Assembly: GCF_001424875.1 (NCBI RefSeq)
Contig: NZ_LMCT01000015.1
Location: 16,598-80,597 of the forward strand
Length of the DNA stretch: 64,000 nucleotides
DNA from: Kitasatospora sp. Root107
GTDB taxonomy: Bacteria > Actinomycetota > Actinomycetes > Streptomycetales > Streptomycetaceae
Reading direction: 5' to 3'
Within the stretch, counting starts at the first letter, position 1. Each line of letters begins with the position of its first letter. Below the pieces are notes generated by a model that worked only from the letters and a program-made list of their open reading frames with translations, was not told the DNA's origin and ran no database searches. The position numbers were made by a program, and so were the translations under genes. Shown here piece after piece: positions 1-7,200 of the stretch.

Positions 1-1
1 G

Positions 2-151
2 GTCCTCGGCTACACCGGCGCGGCCGTGGCCGAAGCCGCCTGCGCCACCATCCCCGTCCCGCACGACGGCCGCGGCGCCGACGGCCTCATCACCGACCCG
101 GCCACCCGCGACCGGATCGCCGAGGTCCTTGGGGCTCTGCTGGCGCCCTGA
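2..151 (+). CDS. 3' end of an unidentified gene
   Basis: An open frame enters from the left edge and ends at TGA 149-151, giving the last 49 residues. The peptide is Ala/Gly/Pro-rich, contains the stretch IPVPHDGRGADGL, and ends in a probable amphipathic helix (RDRIAEVLGALLAP). Third codon positions are almost all G or C, as expected for a real gene here. I do not recognise the family from this fragment. The next gene converges on it with one base between the stop codons. Confidence 0.5.
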   Translation, partial: VLGYTGAAVAEAACATIPVPHDGRGADGLITDPATRDRIAEVLGALLAP

Positions 152-152
152 C

Positions 153-608
153 CTACCGTGAGGGGATCTTCGGCCTGGTCACCGGCACAACGGTCAGAAC
201 GTTCTCGAGCCCTCTGAAATCGTCGGGGTTGGTGGTGAAGAGGGGCAGACCCTCGGCGACAGCAATGGCCGCGATCATCAGATCCGCCACCCGTCGCCGG
301 GGCTTGCGCCCGGCACCGATCACTGCTGCACAGATGCGACCGTAGATGCGGGCCGCTTCCGCGTCGAAGGGGATCGGGTCGAACTCGTTCTCGGCCCGTT
401 GGAGGACGTCGAGCCGACTGGCGCGTTCGGCGTATTCGTCGTACTCGTCCTGCTCCTCGTTCCTGCGGACTTCGTGCGGGCCGGCGGACAACTCGGCCAA
501 GGTGATTGCGCTGATGGCCATCTCGGCGGGGAGTTCGGCCGGGTCCACCCACTTGCGCAGAATCATGATGTTGGTGTCGAGCAGCCCCTGTGCGTACTCA
601 GCGGGCAT
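153..608 (-). CDS. PIN-domain toxin (VapC-like RNase)
   Basis: A 151-residue PIN-domain protein, probably the ribonuclease toxin of a type II toxin-antitoxin pair. The acidic residues that bind Mg2+ in PIN nucleases can be seen: Asp in LLDTNIMI near the N-terminus, Glu in ITLAELSAG, Asp in VADLMIAAIAVAEG, and an acidic NPDDF segment near the end. I chose the ATG at 608 (MPAEYAQ) because it overlaps the last 11 bases of the upstream antitoxin gene, which is typical translational coupling. The frame stays open 25 codons further upstream but that only overlaps the antitoxin in another frame. VapC toxins usually cut tRNA or rRNA; the target here is unknown. It is probably co-transcribed with the antitoxin from the palindromic region at 888-920. 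Confidence 0.85.
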   Translation of the reverse strand: MPAEYAQGLLDTNIMILRKWVDPAELPAEMAISAITLAELSAGPHEVRRNEEQDEYDEYAERASRLDVLQRAENEFDPIPFDAEAARIYGRICAAVIGAGRKPRRRVADLMIAAIAVAEGLPLFTTNPDDFRGLENVLTVVPVTRPKIPSR

Positions 609-867
609 AGGGATCGTCCAGTTCCTGGTCGGCAGTGGCGTCCTGGTCGGTACGGAACGCATCGAGCGAGATGTCCGGTGCACTCCGTGACATGGCCGTG
701 AACTCCTCGCGGGAGACGAAACGCCTGCGTCGGCGCAAGGGGATCAGCTCACCGATCCGGTGCCCGTCGCGCGTGACGGTGAAGGACCGACCCTCCTGCA
801 CTGCATCCATGATCTCTTTTGACCTGCTGCGCAGGTCCCGTTGCGTGATCTCTGGCTGGACTGTCAC
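598..867 (-). CDS. Phd/YefM-type antitoxin
   Basis: An 89-residue protein with the Phd/YefM layout: an N-terminal DNA-binding fold (QRDLRSRSKEIMDAVQEG, then FTVTRDGHRIGELIPL) and an acidic, probably flexible C-terminus (DQDATADQELDDPYAR) that would wrap the toxin. The start is GTG 865-867. The gene overlaps the PIN toxin by 11 bases, which fixes the pairing. Antitoxins of this family usually repress their own operon by binding a palindrome, and a perfect 33-base palindrome lies 20 bases upstream. The start codon also overlaps the end of the broken helix-turn-helix gene, so the module sits directly against that gene's 3' end. Confidence 0.85.
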   Translation of the reverse strand: MTVQPEITQRDLRSRSKEIMDAVQEGRSFTVTRDGHRIGELIPLRRRRRFVSREEFTAMSRSAPDISLDAFRTDQDATADQELDDPYAR

Positions 868-1893
868 GCCATCAGTGTATGCGCTGTGCTACCACGTGCT
901 ACCTGGTAGCACGTGGTAGCTGGACTTCGGCTCGGCAGGCAGTCCGTGCACTCCATGATCCGGATGGGTGCGGGCTGCCGTTCCGAGGTGTCCGCCGAGG
1001 TGCGGATGGGTGCGGGCGGCATCTTGGCGATGGGCCGCTTGTGGGCCAACGCGCCTGCGGAGTGGACGGTTTCGGGCAGACCGGCGGTGAGGGCGACCGT
1101 GAACTGTGGCCTCGTCACCCCGCACGCCAGCCACTCGGCGGCCAGGCCCTCCAGCGCGGCGCAGTCGGCGGCCGAGAGCATCATCCGCGCATCGGCGAGG
1201 CCGAGCGAGGCCAGCGCCTCGTACGCGGCGGACCGGGCCGAGCGGGTCGGCCGGGCGAGTACGGCGGTCGTCGCCCGCCCCTGACGGTTCTGCTCCGGAA
1301 GTTGGGGAAGGTCGGGACCGCTGAGTGCGCTCTTCCGGGTGAATGTCCTGCGGCGGTCGGAAGTCCCGTGGCGGGCCTGCGGGTTCATCCGGTGCGCCAC
1401 CGGCGGGGCGGCCGGCCGCGAGGAAGCGCGTCCACCAGGCGTCGCTACGAGCCGTGCGGGAGAAGTAGGTCCGGTACACCCAGCAGCTGTGGCCGTTACC
1501 GGCGTTCTCCCTGACCCTGCGCAGGTGACCGGCGGTGGAGAGGGCATTGAGCGCCGACCGTACGGCCTGTTGGCCGTAGAGCGGCTGCTCGCCGGCCAGG
1601 GTCTTGGTGTCGATGGCGGCGCCGTTCGGCAGCCGGTCGATGAAGGCCGCGAGGTACGCCTCGCGTACGGGCAGGTGTGCGAAGTCGCGCTTTCGGCGCG
1701 GGTTTTGACCTGGCGCGGAACGCTTTCCGTAGCCCGGTCCGGCCATCGGGTGGGCGTGCGGGTGTGGGGCAGCGTTAAAGTTCTCAGTAGCCACGGGATC
1801 GCTTTCGTCGATCGTGCTGGTCAAACCCCCGTCTGGTGTCGCAAGCACCGGCGGGGGTTGTTCGTTGCTGCGCACGCTACACGCTGACAGCAC
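864..1893 (-). pseudogene. Frameshifted, 3'-altered helix-turn-helix gene
   Basis: The coding signal is split between two frames. From GTG 1893 the first frame gives a conserved-looking N-terminal half (FNAAPHPHAHPMAGPGYGKR, FAHLPVREAYLAAFIDRLP, a winged-helix-like stretch with QQAVRSALNALSTAGHLRRV, then YFSRTARSDAWWTRF). It then becomes Arg/Pro nonsense. A second frame, recognisable from about 1260 down to 940, continues with AYEALASLGLADARMMLSAADCAALEGLAAEWL and ends near MECTDC. From memory these are the two halves of one common Streptomyces MarR-like protein. The shift lies in the linker at about 1290-1400. The usual second Cys pair after ECTDC is replaced by sequence running into the palindrome at 888-920, so the toxin-antitoxin module appears to have displaced the 3' end. 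A sequencing error could explain the shift but not the altered end. Confidence 0.65.
888..920. promoter_or_regulatory. Perfect 33-bp palindrome, probable TA operator
   Basis: Two 16-base arms (GCTACCACGTGCTACC and its exact reverse complement) flank a single T at 904. Each arm holds the palindrome CACGTG between GCTACC/GGTAGC-type half-sites, so it could bind two dimers. It lies 20 bases upstream of the antitoxin start, the usual place for an autoregulatory operator. It also lies at the end of the degraded upstream gene, so it could instead mark an insertion junction. It could fold as a hairpin if transcribed. Confidence 0.6.
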
Positions 1894-2148
1894 ACCGTTG
1901 CGGCGTGGTCACGAAAAGTCATATCCCCAGGCATGCGCGGGTGTTGGGAGGGTGGGCGGGTTGTTAACCCACCCATTCCATACACAGGGCGCTCGGCCCC
2001 CGCTGCCCGAAATCTGCACCCCGAGCTCCGGCGCTGTACGACGAGCCGTCAGGCGGGGTACTGGACCTGAACAGTCCGAACCGGGAAGGTCTTGGTGAGC
2101 TTCTCGGCGCCCTCGATGGGATGTCCTACCCCTACTAGGCTGCGGCCC

Positions 2149-2811
2149 ATGACGATCAGAGCCGTAGTGTTCGATGTTGGTGAGTGCCTTGTGGACGAGA
2201 CCCGTGAGTACGGGACCTGGGCCGACTGGCTCGGCGTGCCCAGGCATACCTTCGTCGCCCAGTTCGGTGCCGTCATCGCCGAGGGGCGCGACTACCGCGA
2301 GACGTTCAAGGTGTTCGAGCCTGGCTTCGACCTCTACGAGCAGCGCGAGGCCCGCGCGGCTGCGGGCAAGCCGGAGTGGTTCGGCGAGGACGACGTCTAC
2401 CCGGACGTACGTCCCGCGTTCGCCCAGCTCCGCGCTGACGGCCTGTGGCTGGCCATCGCGGGAAACCAGACCGTGCGGGCCGGGGGCCTGCTACGCGAGC
2501 TGTTCACCGGCGACGTCGACCTGATCGGCACCTCCGACGACTGGGGTGCGAGCAAGCCGGATCCGCTGTTCTTCGAGCGGGTTGCCGAGGTCACCCCGGC
2601 CGCCCTGGACGAGATCCTCTACGTCGGCGACCGCCTCGACAACGACGTGCTGCCTGCACTCGATGCCGGGATGCGCACCGCGCTCATCCGGCGCGGCCCA
2701 TGGGGCTGGATCCAGCAGCACGACCCGACCGCTCAGAAGTCGACGTTCCGGATCGACTCACTCGCCGAACTGCCCGAGCTGATCGCCAAGTTCAACGCTG
2801 CAAGGAGCTGA
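2149..2811 (+). CDS. HAD-superfamily hydrolase
   Basis: A 220-residue haloacid dehalogenase-type hydrolase, probably a small-molecule phosphatase. Motif I is FDVGECLVDE, with the nucleophile Asp but Gly at the usual second Asp, as in the YihX-like 'DxGN/G' subgroup. Motif II is the Thr/Ser of LIGTSDD, motif III the Lys of ASKPDPLFF, and motif IV is YVGDRLDNDV. A cap domain lies between motifs I and II. I chose ATG 2149 because a TAGGCT box 6 bases upstream suggests a leaderless start; 19 upstream in-frame codons look non-coding. It overlaps the convergent regulator by 20 bases at the 3' ends, so the two are a convergent pair. Substrate unknown. Confidence 0.8.
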   Translation: MTIRAVVFDVGECLVDETREYGTWADWLGVPRHTFVAQFGAVIAEGRDYRETFKVFEPGFDLYEQREARAAAGKPEWFGEDDVYPDVRPAFAQLRADGLWLAIAGNQTVRAGGLLRELFTGDVDLIGTSDDWGASKPDPLFFERVAEVTPAALDEILYVGDRLDNDVLPALDAGMRTALIRRGPWGWIQQHDPTAQKSTFRIDSLAELPELIAKFNAARS

Positions 2812-4069
2812 GCGTCGCGCCCCAGCTGTAGAGCCGGTCGTCCAGGCTCCGCACCTCGGCCGTGTCCTGCCACTGTGCGAGCACCCGGCGGACGTCCCGG
2901 AGCCGGTCCATGCCGGTGGCGTACCAAGTCGTCGTGAGCTGGTCGAGCGCCTGCTCGGCCAGCTTGCACGCCGCCAGATAGTCACCGCTCGCTGCTTCGA
3001 CGGCGGCCAGGTCCGCGAGCACCACGATGCGCTGCTTGCCGTCGGTGGCGGGCAGATCGTCCAGGACTCGACGCAGCGTGGTGCGAGCCTGCGGCAAGTG
3101 TCCAGCTGCGAGCTCGGTGTTCCCCTTGAACGCCGCGAGCCGGACCGGGCTGAACCAGGTGAACCAGTCCGGGGAGGCGTTCTCGTTGCCCGCTGCCAGG
3201 GTGTTCTCGGCCCGGCGGAGGAGGGTGAGCGCGCCGCGCTGGTCGCCGCATCGGGTGAGGCACTCCGCCTCTACTGCGTCCAGCCAAGCCAGCAGTTCCG
3301 CAGAGGCAGGCCCACGACGGGCATAGGTACGCGCGGCCACCATCCGCTCGACCGCCTCATCCCGACAGCCCGCCCAGCCCAGGACAAACGCGGTGTGCGC
3401 CAGGATCGCAGCCCCGAGAAGTGAATCACCCGCCTCGCCTGCGGCCTGGAGGGCCCGGAGGTAGGTGCTGTCCGCCTGCTCGGGTTGCCGGAGATCGAAG
3501 AACTGGATGCGGCCGGCCAGGAGGTGTGTCTCGGCGAGGGCGGTAGCGAGAACCCGGCGAGCGACGCCGGTGGTCTCGCCCAGGAGCGTGGTGCCCAGTG
3601 CGGCGTGCTCCACGACCGCCTGAACTAGGTTCGCCGGGGCGACACTCCAGTACAGGCGGCGATGTGCCTCGGTGACTATGGCGTAATCCGCGCCGATGGT
3701 TGGTGGCTGCTGCGGCGACGACTGAGTTGGCCGCGGCAGCGTCGCCCGGAGAGCCGACCCGCCGTGAGATGACGGGACCGCCGTTGGCTGCGGTTGCACT
3801 GGCTGGGGCGTCGGGTCCCAGGGCGGCCGAAACCCGAGCTGTTCGACGGGCAAGTGGAGCACCTGGGTGAGGAGTCGCTGGTAGTCATCCTGCGGCCAGG
3901 GCGGCGTCTCGGACTCCCAGCGTCGGATCTGACGGGTGCTCACCATGATGTGGACCATGCCCAGTTGGTGAGCGGCAGCGCTGAGGGCGTCGGCGAACGC
4001 CTGCTGGGAGCTCAGTCCCGCGGCCTGGCGGGCCGCCTTGAGCGCGACGTTTCCGGAGGGTCGGGCCAC
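2792..4069 (-). CDS. XRE-family regulator with TPR-like C-terminus
   Basis: A 425-residue protein. The N-terminal 80 residues hold a helix-turn-helix (ALKAARQAAGLSSQQAFADALS, then STRQIRRWES, the XRE recognition pattern). A Pro/Gln-rich linker follows at about 85-130. The rest is helical repeats resembling tetratricopeptide repeats (AETHLLAGRIQFFDLRQ, YLRALQAAGEAGDSLLGAAILAHTAFVLGW, LAWLDAVEAECLTRCGDQRGAL). This is the common actinobacterial layout in which the repeats may sense a peptide or partner. I chose GTG 4069 because AGGAGG lies 5 bases before it; an upstream TTG at 4102 in frame is weaker. It is divergent from a cluster of three overlapping small genes, which it may regulate (inference from position only). 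Confidence 0.75.
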   Translation of the reverse strand: MARPSGNVALKAARQAAGLSSQQAFADALSAAAHQLGMVHIMVSTRQIRRWESETPPWPQDDYQRLLTQVLHLPVEQLGFRPPWDPTPQPVQPQPTAVPSSHGGSALRATLPRPTQSSPQQPPTIGADYAIVTEAHRRLYWSVAPANLVQAVVEHAALGTTLLGETTGVARRVLATALAETHLLAGRIQFFDLRQPEQADSTYLRALQAAGEAGDSLLGAAILAHTAFVLGWAGCRDEAVERMVAARTYARRGPASAELLAWLDAVEAECLTRCGDQRGALTLLRRAENTLAAGNENASPDWFTWFSPVRLAAFKGNTELAAGHLPQARTTLRRVLDDLPATDGKQRIVVLADLAAVEAASGDYLAACKLAEQALDQLTTTWYATGMDRLRDVRRVLAQWQDTAEVRSLDDRLYSWGATLSSLQR

Positions 4070-4268
4070 GGCGGCCTCCTGGTGAGTCTGACAGTCACTC
4101 AACCGTAGCCGCAGAGCGGACAGTTGGGGGCCGTGAGGCTCGAGGATATGTCCGGTCAGTCCGCAAGGAGTCCTCTAAGGGTCCTCGGTTCGGCCTTTAG
4201 GACGTCTGCTCTGGGGTCGACGATGAACCCAACACATCAAGTGGCCACCAGACTTACATCGGGGGATC

Positions 4269-4445
4269 ATGACCGAGCGGGTACAGCTCACCCCAGAGCA
4301 GGCGGCCGGGAACGCGTGCAGACACTGCGGCTCCCAGGCATCGCCGCTCCACCCTGATCAGACAGTCGAAGTGCCCTACGCCCCCGGCGTGATCCAGCAG
4401 ATCGTCACCGTGGTCTGCACAGCGGACCTGGAGCTCGGCAAGTGA
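4269..4445 (+). CDS. Small protein with a CxxC motif, unknown function
   Basis: A 58-residue gene starting at ATG 4269 behind a GGGGGAT ribosome binding site. It contains CRHCG near residue 17 and another Cys late in the protein (VVCTADLELGK), so a metal-binding knuckle is possible but incomplete. The stop TGA (4443-4445) overlaps the GTG start of the next gene, so the two are translationally coupled. Third codon positions are GC-rich. I do not recognise a named family. It is the first of three overlapping small genes divergent from the XRE regulator. Confidence 0.6.
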   Translation: MTERVQLTPEQAAGNACRHCGSQASPLHPDQTVEVPYAPGVIQQIVTVVCTADLELGK

Positions 4446-4669
4446 GCGCCGTACCGCTCCCGCAGTATCACGTTGAGGACCGGTTCGTCGCCGAGCAACT
4501 CCCTGCGGACGAGAAGGGCCGGCGTCTCTGGGGCCTGCGCGACGTCGTCACCGGCGAGCTCGTCCAGGCCGGCGGCGAGACCGACCGCTGGGCCGGTCCG
4601 GAGATCGCGCGAAGCCACCGCCTCCAGTACTGGTACATCGCCCAGCGGGCGGAGCAGAGCCGTGGCTGA
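4442..4669 (+). CDS. Small hypothetical protein
   Basis: A 75-residue protein starting at GTG 4442, which overlaps the previous stop (GTGA). It begins MSAVPLPQYHVEDRFVAEQL and has an aromatic and charged second half (LQYWYIAQRAEQSRG). There is no signal peptide, membrane segment or recognised catalytic motif. The segment GRRLWGLRDVVTGELVQAG could be a short beta-hairpin domain, and the next gene has a similar passage (APALWGAWDRERSDWLRV), so the two may be distant paralogues. It overlaps the next gene by 8 bases. Confidence 0.6.
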   Translation: MSAVPLPQYHVEDRFVAEQLPADEKGRRLWGLRDVVTGELVQAGGETDRWAGPEIARSHRLQYWYIAQRAEQSRG

Positions 4670-4871
4670 CCGCTACGAGGCCCGGCAGCTCCCGCCGGTC
4701 GGCAAGGCGCCGGCCCTTTGGGGAGCTTGGGACCGCGAGCGGAGCGACTGGCTGCGGGTGCCCGGACCGGACCGTCGGATCGAGAGGTTCACGTCACTGG
4801 AGCGCGCCATCCTCTGGGGTATGAAGCTAGAGGCCGAGGCGAAGAAGATTCTCCGGAGGCCGCTCACGTGA
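4662..4871 (+). CDS. Small hypothetical protein, third of the overlapping set
   Basis: A 69-residue protein starting at GTG 4662, inside the end of the previous gene, with GGAGCAGAG just upstream. It is basic, with the sequence ALWGAWDRERSDWLRVPGPDRR and a helical C-terminus (SLERAILWGMKLEAEAKKILRR). The A/W-rich passage resembles one in the preceding protein. No family is recognised. The 4- and 8-base overlaps imply that the three small genes are translated from one message. Confidence 0.6.
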   Translation: MADRYEARQLPPVGKAPALWGAWDRERSDWLRVPGPDRRIERFTSLERAILWGMKLEAEAKKILRRPLT

Positions 4872-4905
4872 GTCACAGCGTCCAGGGCAGTGAGTCCGGC
4901 TCCTA

Positions 4906-4937
4906 CGAGACGTCTCGGTAGCGAGTCCGTCTCGCTA
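4906..4937. promoter_or_regulatory. Two adjacent dyads upstream of small gene pair
   Basis: CGAGACGTCTCG at 4906-4917 is a perfect 12-base palindrome. Next to it, TAGCGAG and CTCGCTA (4919-4925 and 4931-4937) form a perfect 7-base inverted repeat around TCCGT. TAGAGT at 4936-4941, a plausible -10 box, overlaps the second dyad. It lies about 65 bases upstream of the gene at 5001, so an operator over that promoter is the simplest reading. No experiment supports it. Confidence 0.4.
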
Positions 4938-5000
4938 GAGTGGACGTGGTTGGTAGGAGCCCGTGGCGTAGTTGCCAGCCATGGCGCCGTAGGAGGAGCG

Positions 5001-5270
5001 ATGACCGCACAGCCCAATGAACCCTACGGTGCACGTCCTCGAACGCAGGACGAGATCGGGGCGGCCTTGCCGCCCTCACAGCGGATGGCCTTCTACCGTG
5101 ACATGGGGTCCGCGAGCGAGGAAGAGATCGCCGGGGTCCTCCGTCGCTGGCGGCTGCGGGTCGAGCTCTACAACGATCCCGCCACCGCCCGTGTCCACGC
5201 CGCGGTTCAGGAAGGAACGGCTCCAGGCCGGGCTCTGTCGGTTGTCCTGAGGGAGCACGGGCCGCGTTGA
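5001..5270 (+). CDS. DUF6247-like small protein, possible antitoxin
   Basis: An 89-residue protein with the pattern I associate with DUF6247: an N-terminal RTQDEIGAALPPSQRMAFYRDM and a helical middle (SEEEIAGVLRRWRLRVELYNDP). The start is ATG 5001 behind AGGAGG with 4-base spacing. Its stop overlaps the next start (TTGA), so the two are coupled. From memory, small proteins of this kind often precede toxin-like genes in actinobacteria. That makes an antitoxin role plausible, but the sequence does not prove it. The two dyads at 4906-4937 would suit autoregulation. Confidence 0.6.
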   Translation: MTAQPNEPYGARPRTQDEIGAALPPSQRMAFYRDMGSASEEEIAGVLRRWRLRVELYNDPATARVHAAVQEGTAPGRALSVVLREHGPR

Positions 5271-5596
5271 GCGACTGGGACGACCCGTACGACGGGGACG
5301 AGCAGCACGACCCGATCACTTTGTCGCCGCAGGTTCAGGACGTGTTCGACTACGCGGTGACGCCACCGGACGTGGTCTCGGCGATCGCCGCGTTCCTGGT
5401 CGGCCTGCGCGAGACGCTGGAGACCGGAAGGCATCCGGGGCACGCTGAGGCGATTCCCGGACTGGCGGGCGCCTTCTTGGCTCCGTTGGCGCGCGATCTC
5501 GGGCTGGTCCAGTACCACGCGACCGAGACGCCCTACGGTCCTGGGTTCTACGTTGCCAGGATCGTGCGGACGGATGACTACCCCGAGAGCTTCTGA
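5267..5596 (+). CDS. Small protein coupled to DUF6247-like gene, possible toxin
   Basis: A 109-residue protein starting at TTG 5267, overlapping the previous stop. It is acidic at the N-terminus (SDWDDPYDGDEQHD) and then mixed alpha/beta (SPQVQDVFDYAV, LVGLRETLETGRH, LAPLARDLGLVQYHATETPYGPGFYVARIV). The last part, two predicted strands near the C-terminus after a helical region, faintly resembles RelE/ParE-type folds, but no catalytic residues can be assigned. It converges on sdaA with about 60 bases between. Function unknown. Confidence 0.55.
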   Translation: MSDWDDPYDGDEQHDPITLSPQVQDVFDYAVTPPDVVSAIAAFLVGLRETLETGRHPGHAEAIPGLAGAFLAPLARDLGLVQYHATETPYGPGFYVARIVRTDDYPESF

Positions 5597-5657
5597 TCGG
5601 CAAGGGACCTGAAATCCCTGGTCAGCGCTTTGCGGACCAGGGATTCGGCAGGGATTC

Positions 5658-7025
5658 CTAGCACTCGATGACGTTGACCGCGAGGCCGCCGCGGGAGGTC
5701 TCCTTGTACTTGACCTTCATGTCGGCGCCGGTCTCCTTCATGGTCTTGATGGCCTTGTCGAGGGAGACGTGGTGGCGGCCGTCGCCGCGCAGGGCCATCC
5801 GGGCGGCGGTGACGGCCTTGACGGAGGCCATGCCGTTGCGTTCGATGCAGGGGATCTGGACCAGGCCGCCGACCGGGTCGCAGGTGAGGCCGAGGTTGTG
5901 CTCGATGCCGATCTCGGCGGCGTTCTCGACCTGTTCGGGGGTGCCGCCGAGGACCTCGGCGAGGCCGCCGGCGGCCATCGAGCAGGCGGAGCCGACCTCG
6001 CCCTGGCAGCCGACCTCGGCGCCGGAGATGGAGGCGTTCTCCTTGAAGAGCATGCCGATCGCACCGGCCGCGAGCAGGAAGCGGACGATGCCGTCCTCGT
6101 CGGCGCCGGGGATGAAGTTGGTGAAGTAGTGCAGGACGGCGGGGATGATGCCGGCCGCGCCGTTGGTGGGGGCGGTGACCACCCGCTGGCCGGAGGCGTT
6201 CTCCTCGTTGACGGCCATCGCGTAGAGGGTGACCCACTCCATCGCGTTGGCCGGGCCGATGCCCTCGGCGCGCATGGCGCGGGCGCCGGAGGCGGCGCGC
6301 CGACGGACCTTCAGGCCGCCCGGCAGGATGCCCTCGCGGCTCATGCCGGCCGCGACGCACTCCTGCATGACCCGCCAGATCTCCAGCAGCCCGGCCCGGA
6401 TCTCGGCCTCGCTGCGCCAGGCCTTCTCGTTCTCCAGCATCAGGCCTGAGATGGACAGGCCGGTCTCCCGGGTGAGCCGGAGCAGCTGGTCGCCGGTGCG
6501 GAAGGGGTAGCGCAGCGCGGTGTCGTCGGGGACCACCCGGTCGGCGCCGATCGCGTCCTCGTCGACCACGAAGCCGCCGCCGACGGAGTAGTAGGTCTTC
6601 GAGAGCAGCTCGGTGCCGTCGGCGTCGAAGGCCCACAGCGTCATGCCGTTGGCGTGGTACGGCAGCGAGCGGCGGCGGTGCAGGATCAGCTGGGTGTCGG
6701 GGTCGAAGGCGATGTCCTGCACCCCGAGCAGGCTCAGCCGCTTCTCGGCCTTGATCCGGTCCACGTCCACGTCGGCCTGGTCGACGTCGACCGTGCGGGG
6801 GGAGTTGCCCTCGAGGCCGAGCAGGACGGCCTTCGGGGTGCCGTGGCCGTGCCCGGTGGCGCCGAGCGAGCCGAACAGCTCGGCGCGGATGCCGGTCGTC
6901 TGCGCCAGCAGGCTCTCGGACTTCAGGCGGCGGGCGAACATCCGGGCCGCGCGCATCGGTCCGACGGTGTGCGAGCTGGAGGGGCCGATACCGATGGAGA
7001 AGAGGTCGAAAACGCTGAGGGCCAC
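5658..7025 (-). CDS. sdaA: L-serine ammonia-lyase, iron-sulfur type
   Basis: A 455-residue single-chain L-serine deaminase converting L-serine to pyruvate and ammonia. The N-terminal part has the family signature ([24 protein letters not shown]). The C-terminal domain carries the Cys residues that hold the 4Fe-4S cluster ([20 protein letters not shown] and [19 protein letters not shown]). The start is GTG 7025 with AAGGA upstream. It lies 175 bases downstream of glyA on the same strand, with two hairpins between. So it may be partly read through from the glycine-riboswitch operon, which would let excess glycine be converted through serine to pyruvate. Confidence 0.95.
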   Translation of the reverse strand: MALSVFDLFSIGIGPSSSHTVGPMRAARMFARRLKSESLLAQTTGIRAELFGSLGATGHGHGTPKAVLLGLEGNSPRTVDVDQADVDVDRIKAEKRLSLLGVQDIAFDPDTQLILHRRRSLPYHANGMTLWAFDADGTELLSKTYYSVGGGFVVDEDAIGADRVVPDDTALRYPFRTGDQLLRLTRETGLSISGLMLENEKAWRSEAEIRAGLLEIWRVMQECVAAGMSREGILPGGLKVRRRAASGARAMRAEGIGPANAMEWVTLYAMAVNEENASGQRVVTAPTNGAAGIIPAVLHYFTNFIPGADEDGIVRFLLAAGAIGMLFKENASISGAEVGCQGEVGSACSMAAGGLAEVLGGTPEQVENAAEIGIEHNLGLTCDPVGGLVQIPCIERNGMASVKAVTAARMALRGDGRHHVSLDKAIKTMKETGADMKVKYKETSRGGLAVNVIEC

Positions 7026-7107
7026 GGGGTGACGTCCTTGTCTGGTCTCGTGGAGTGGAGGGTGGCACTCCGTCGGGTGGACGGACGCGCAACGCCGGGC
7101 ATGGGAC

Positions 7108-7189
7108 GGGGCACCGCCTCACTGTCCAGTGTGCGCGGTGCCCCGGGTGACCGGGAGGTGTGGCGGGTGTCGCCTGTCACACCTCCCGG
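7108..7189 (-). terminator. Two hairpins between glyA and sdaA
   Basis: CCGGGAGGTGTG (7151-7162) pairs with CACACCTCCCGG (7178-7189), a perfect 12-base stem just after the glyA stop. GGGGCACCGC (7108-7117) pairs with GCGGTGCCCC (7135-7144), with an inner CACTG/CAGTG stem. Neither is followed by a T-run on the minus strand, so they may be partial terminators or RNA processing/stability elements separating glyA from sdaA. Confidence 0.55.
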
Positions 7190-7200
7190 CGAAGAACTGC

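Noticed and set aside
1950..1974. GGGTGGG/CCCACCC hairpin upstream of the broken helix-turn-helix gene
   Set aside because: Short stem with an 11-base loop in GC-rich DNA, not placed after any gene; it could easily occur by chance.
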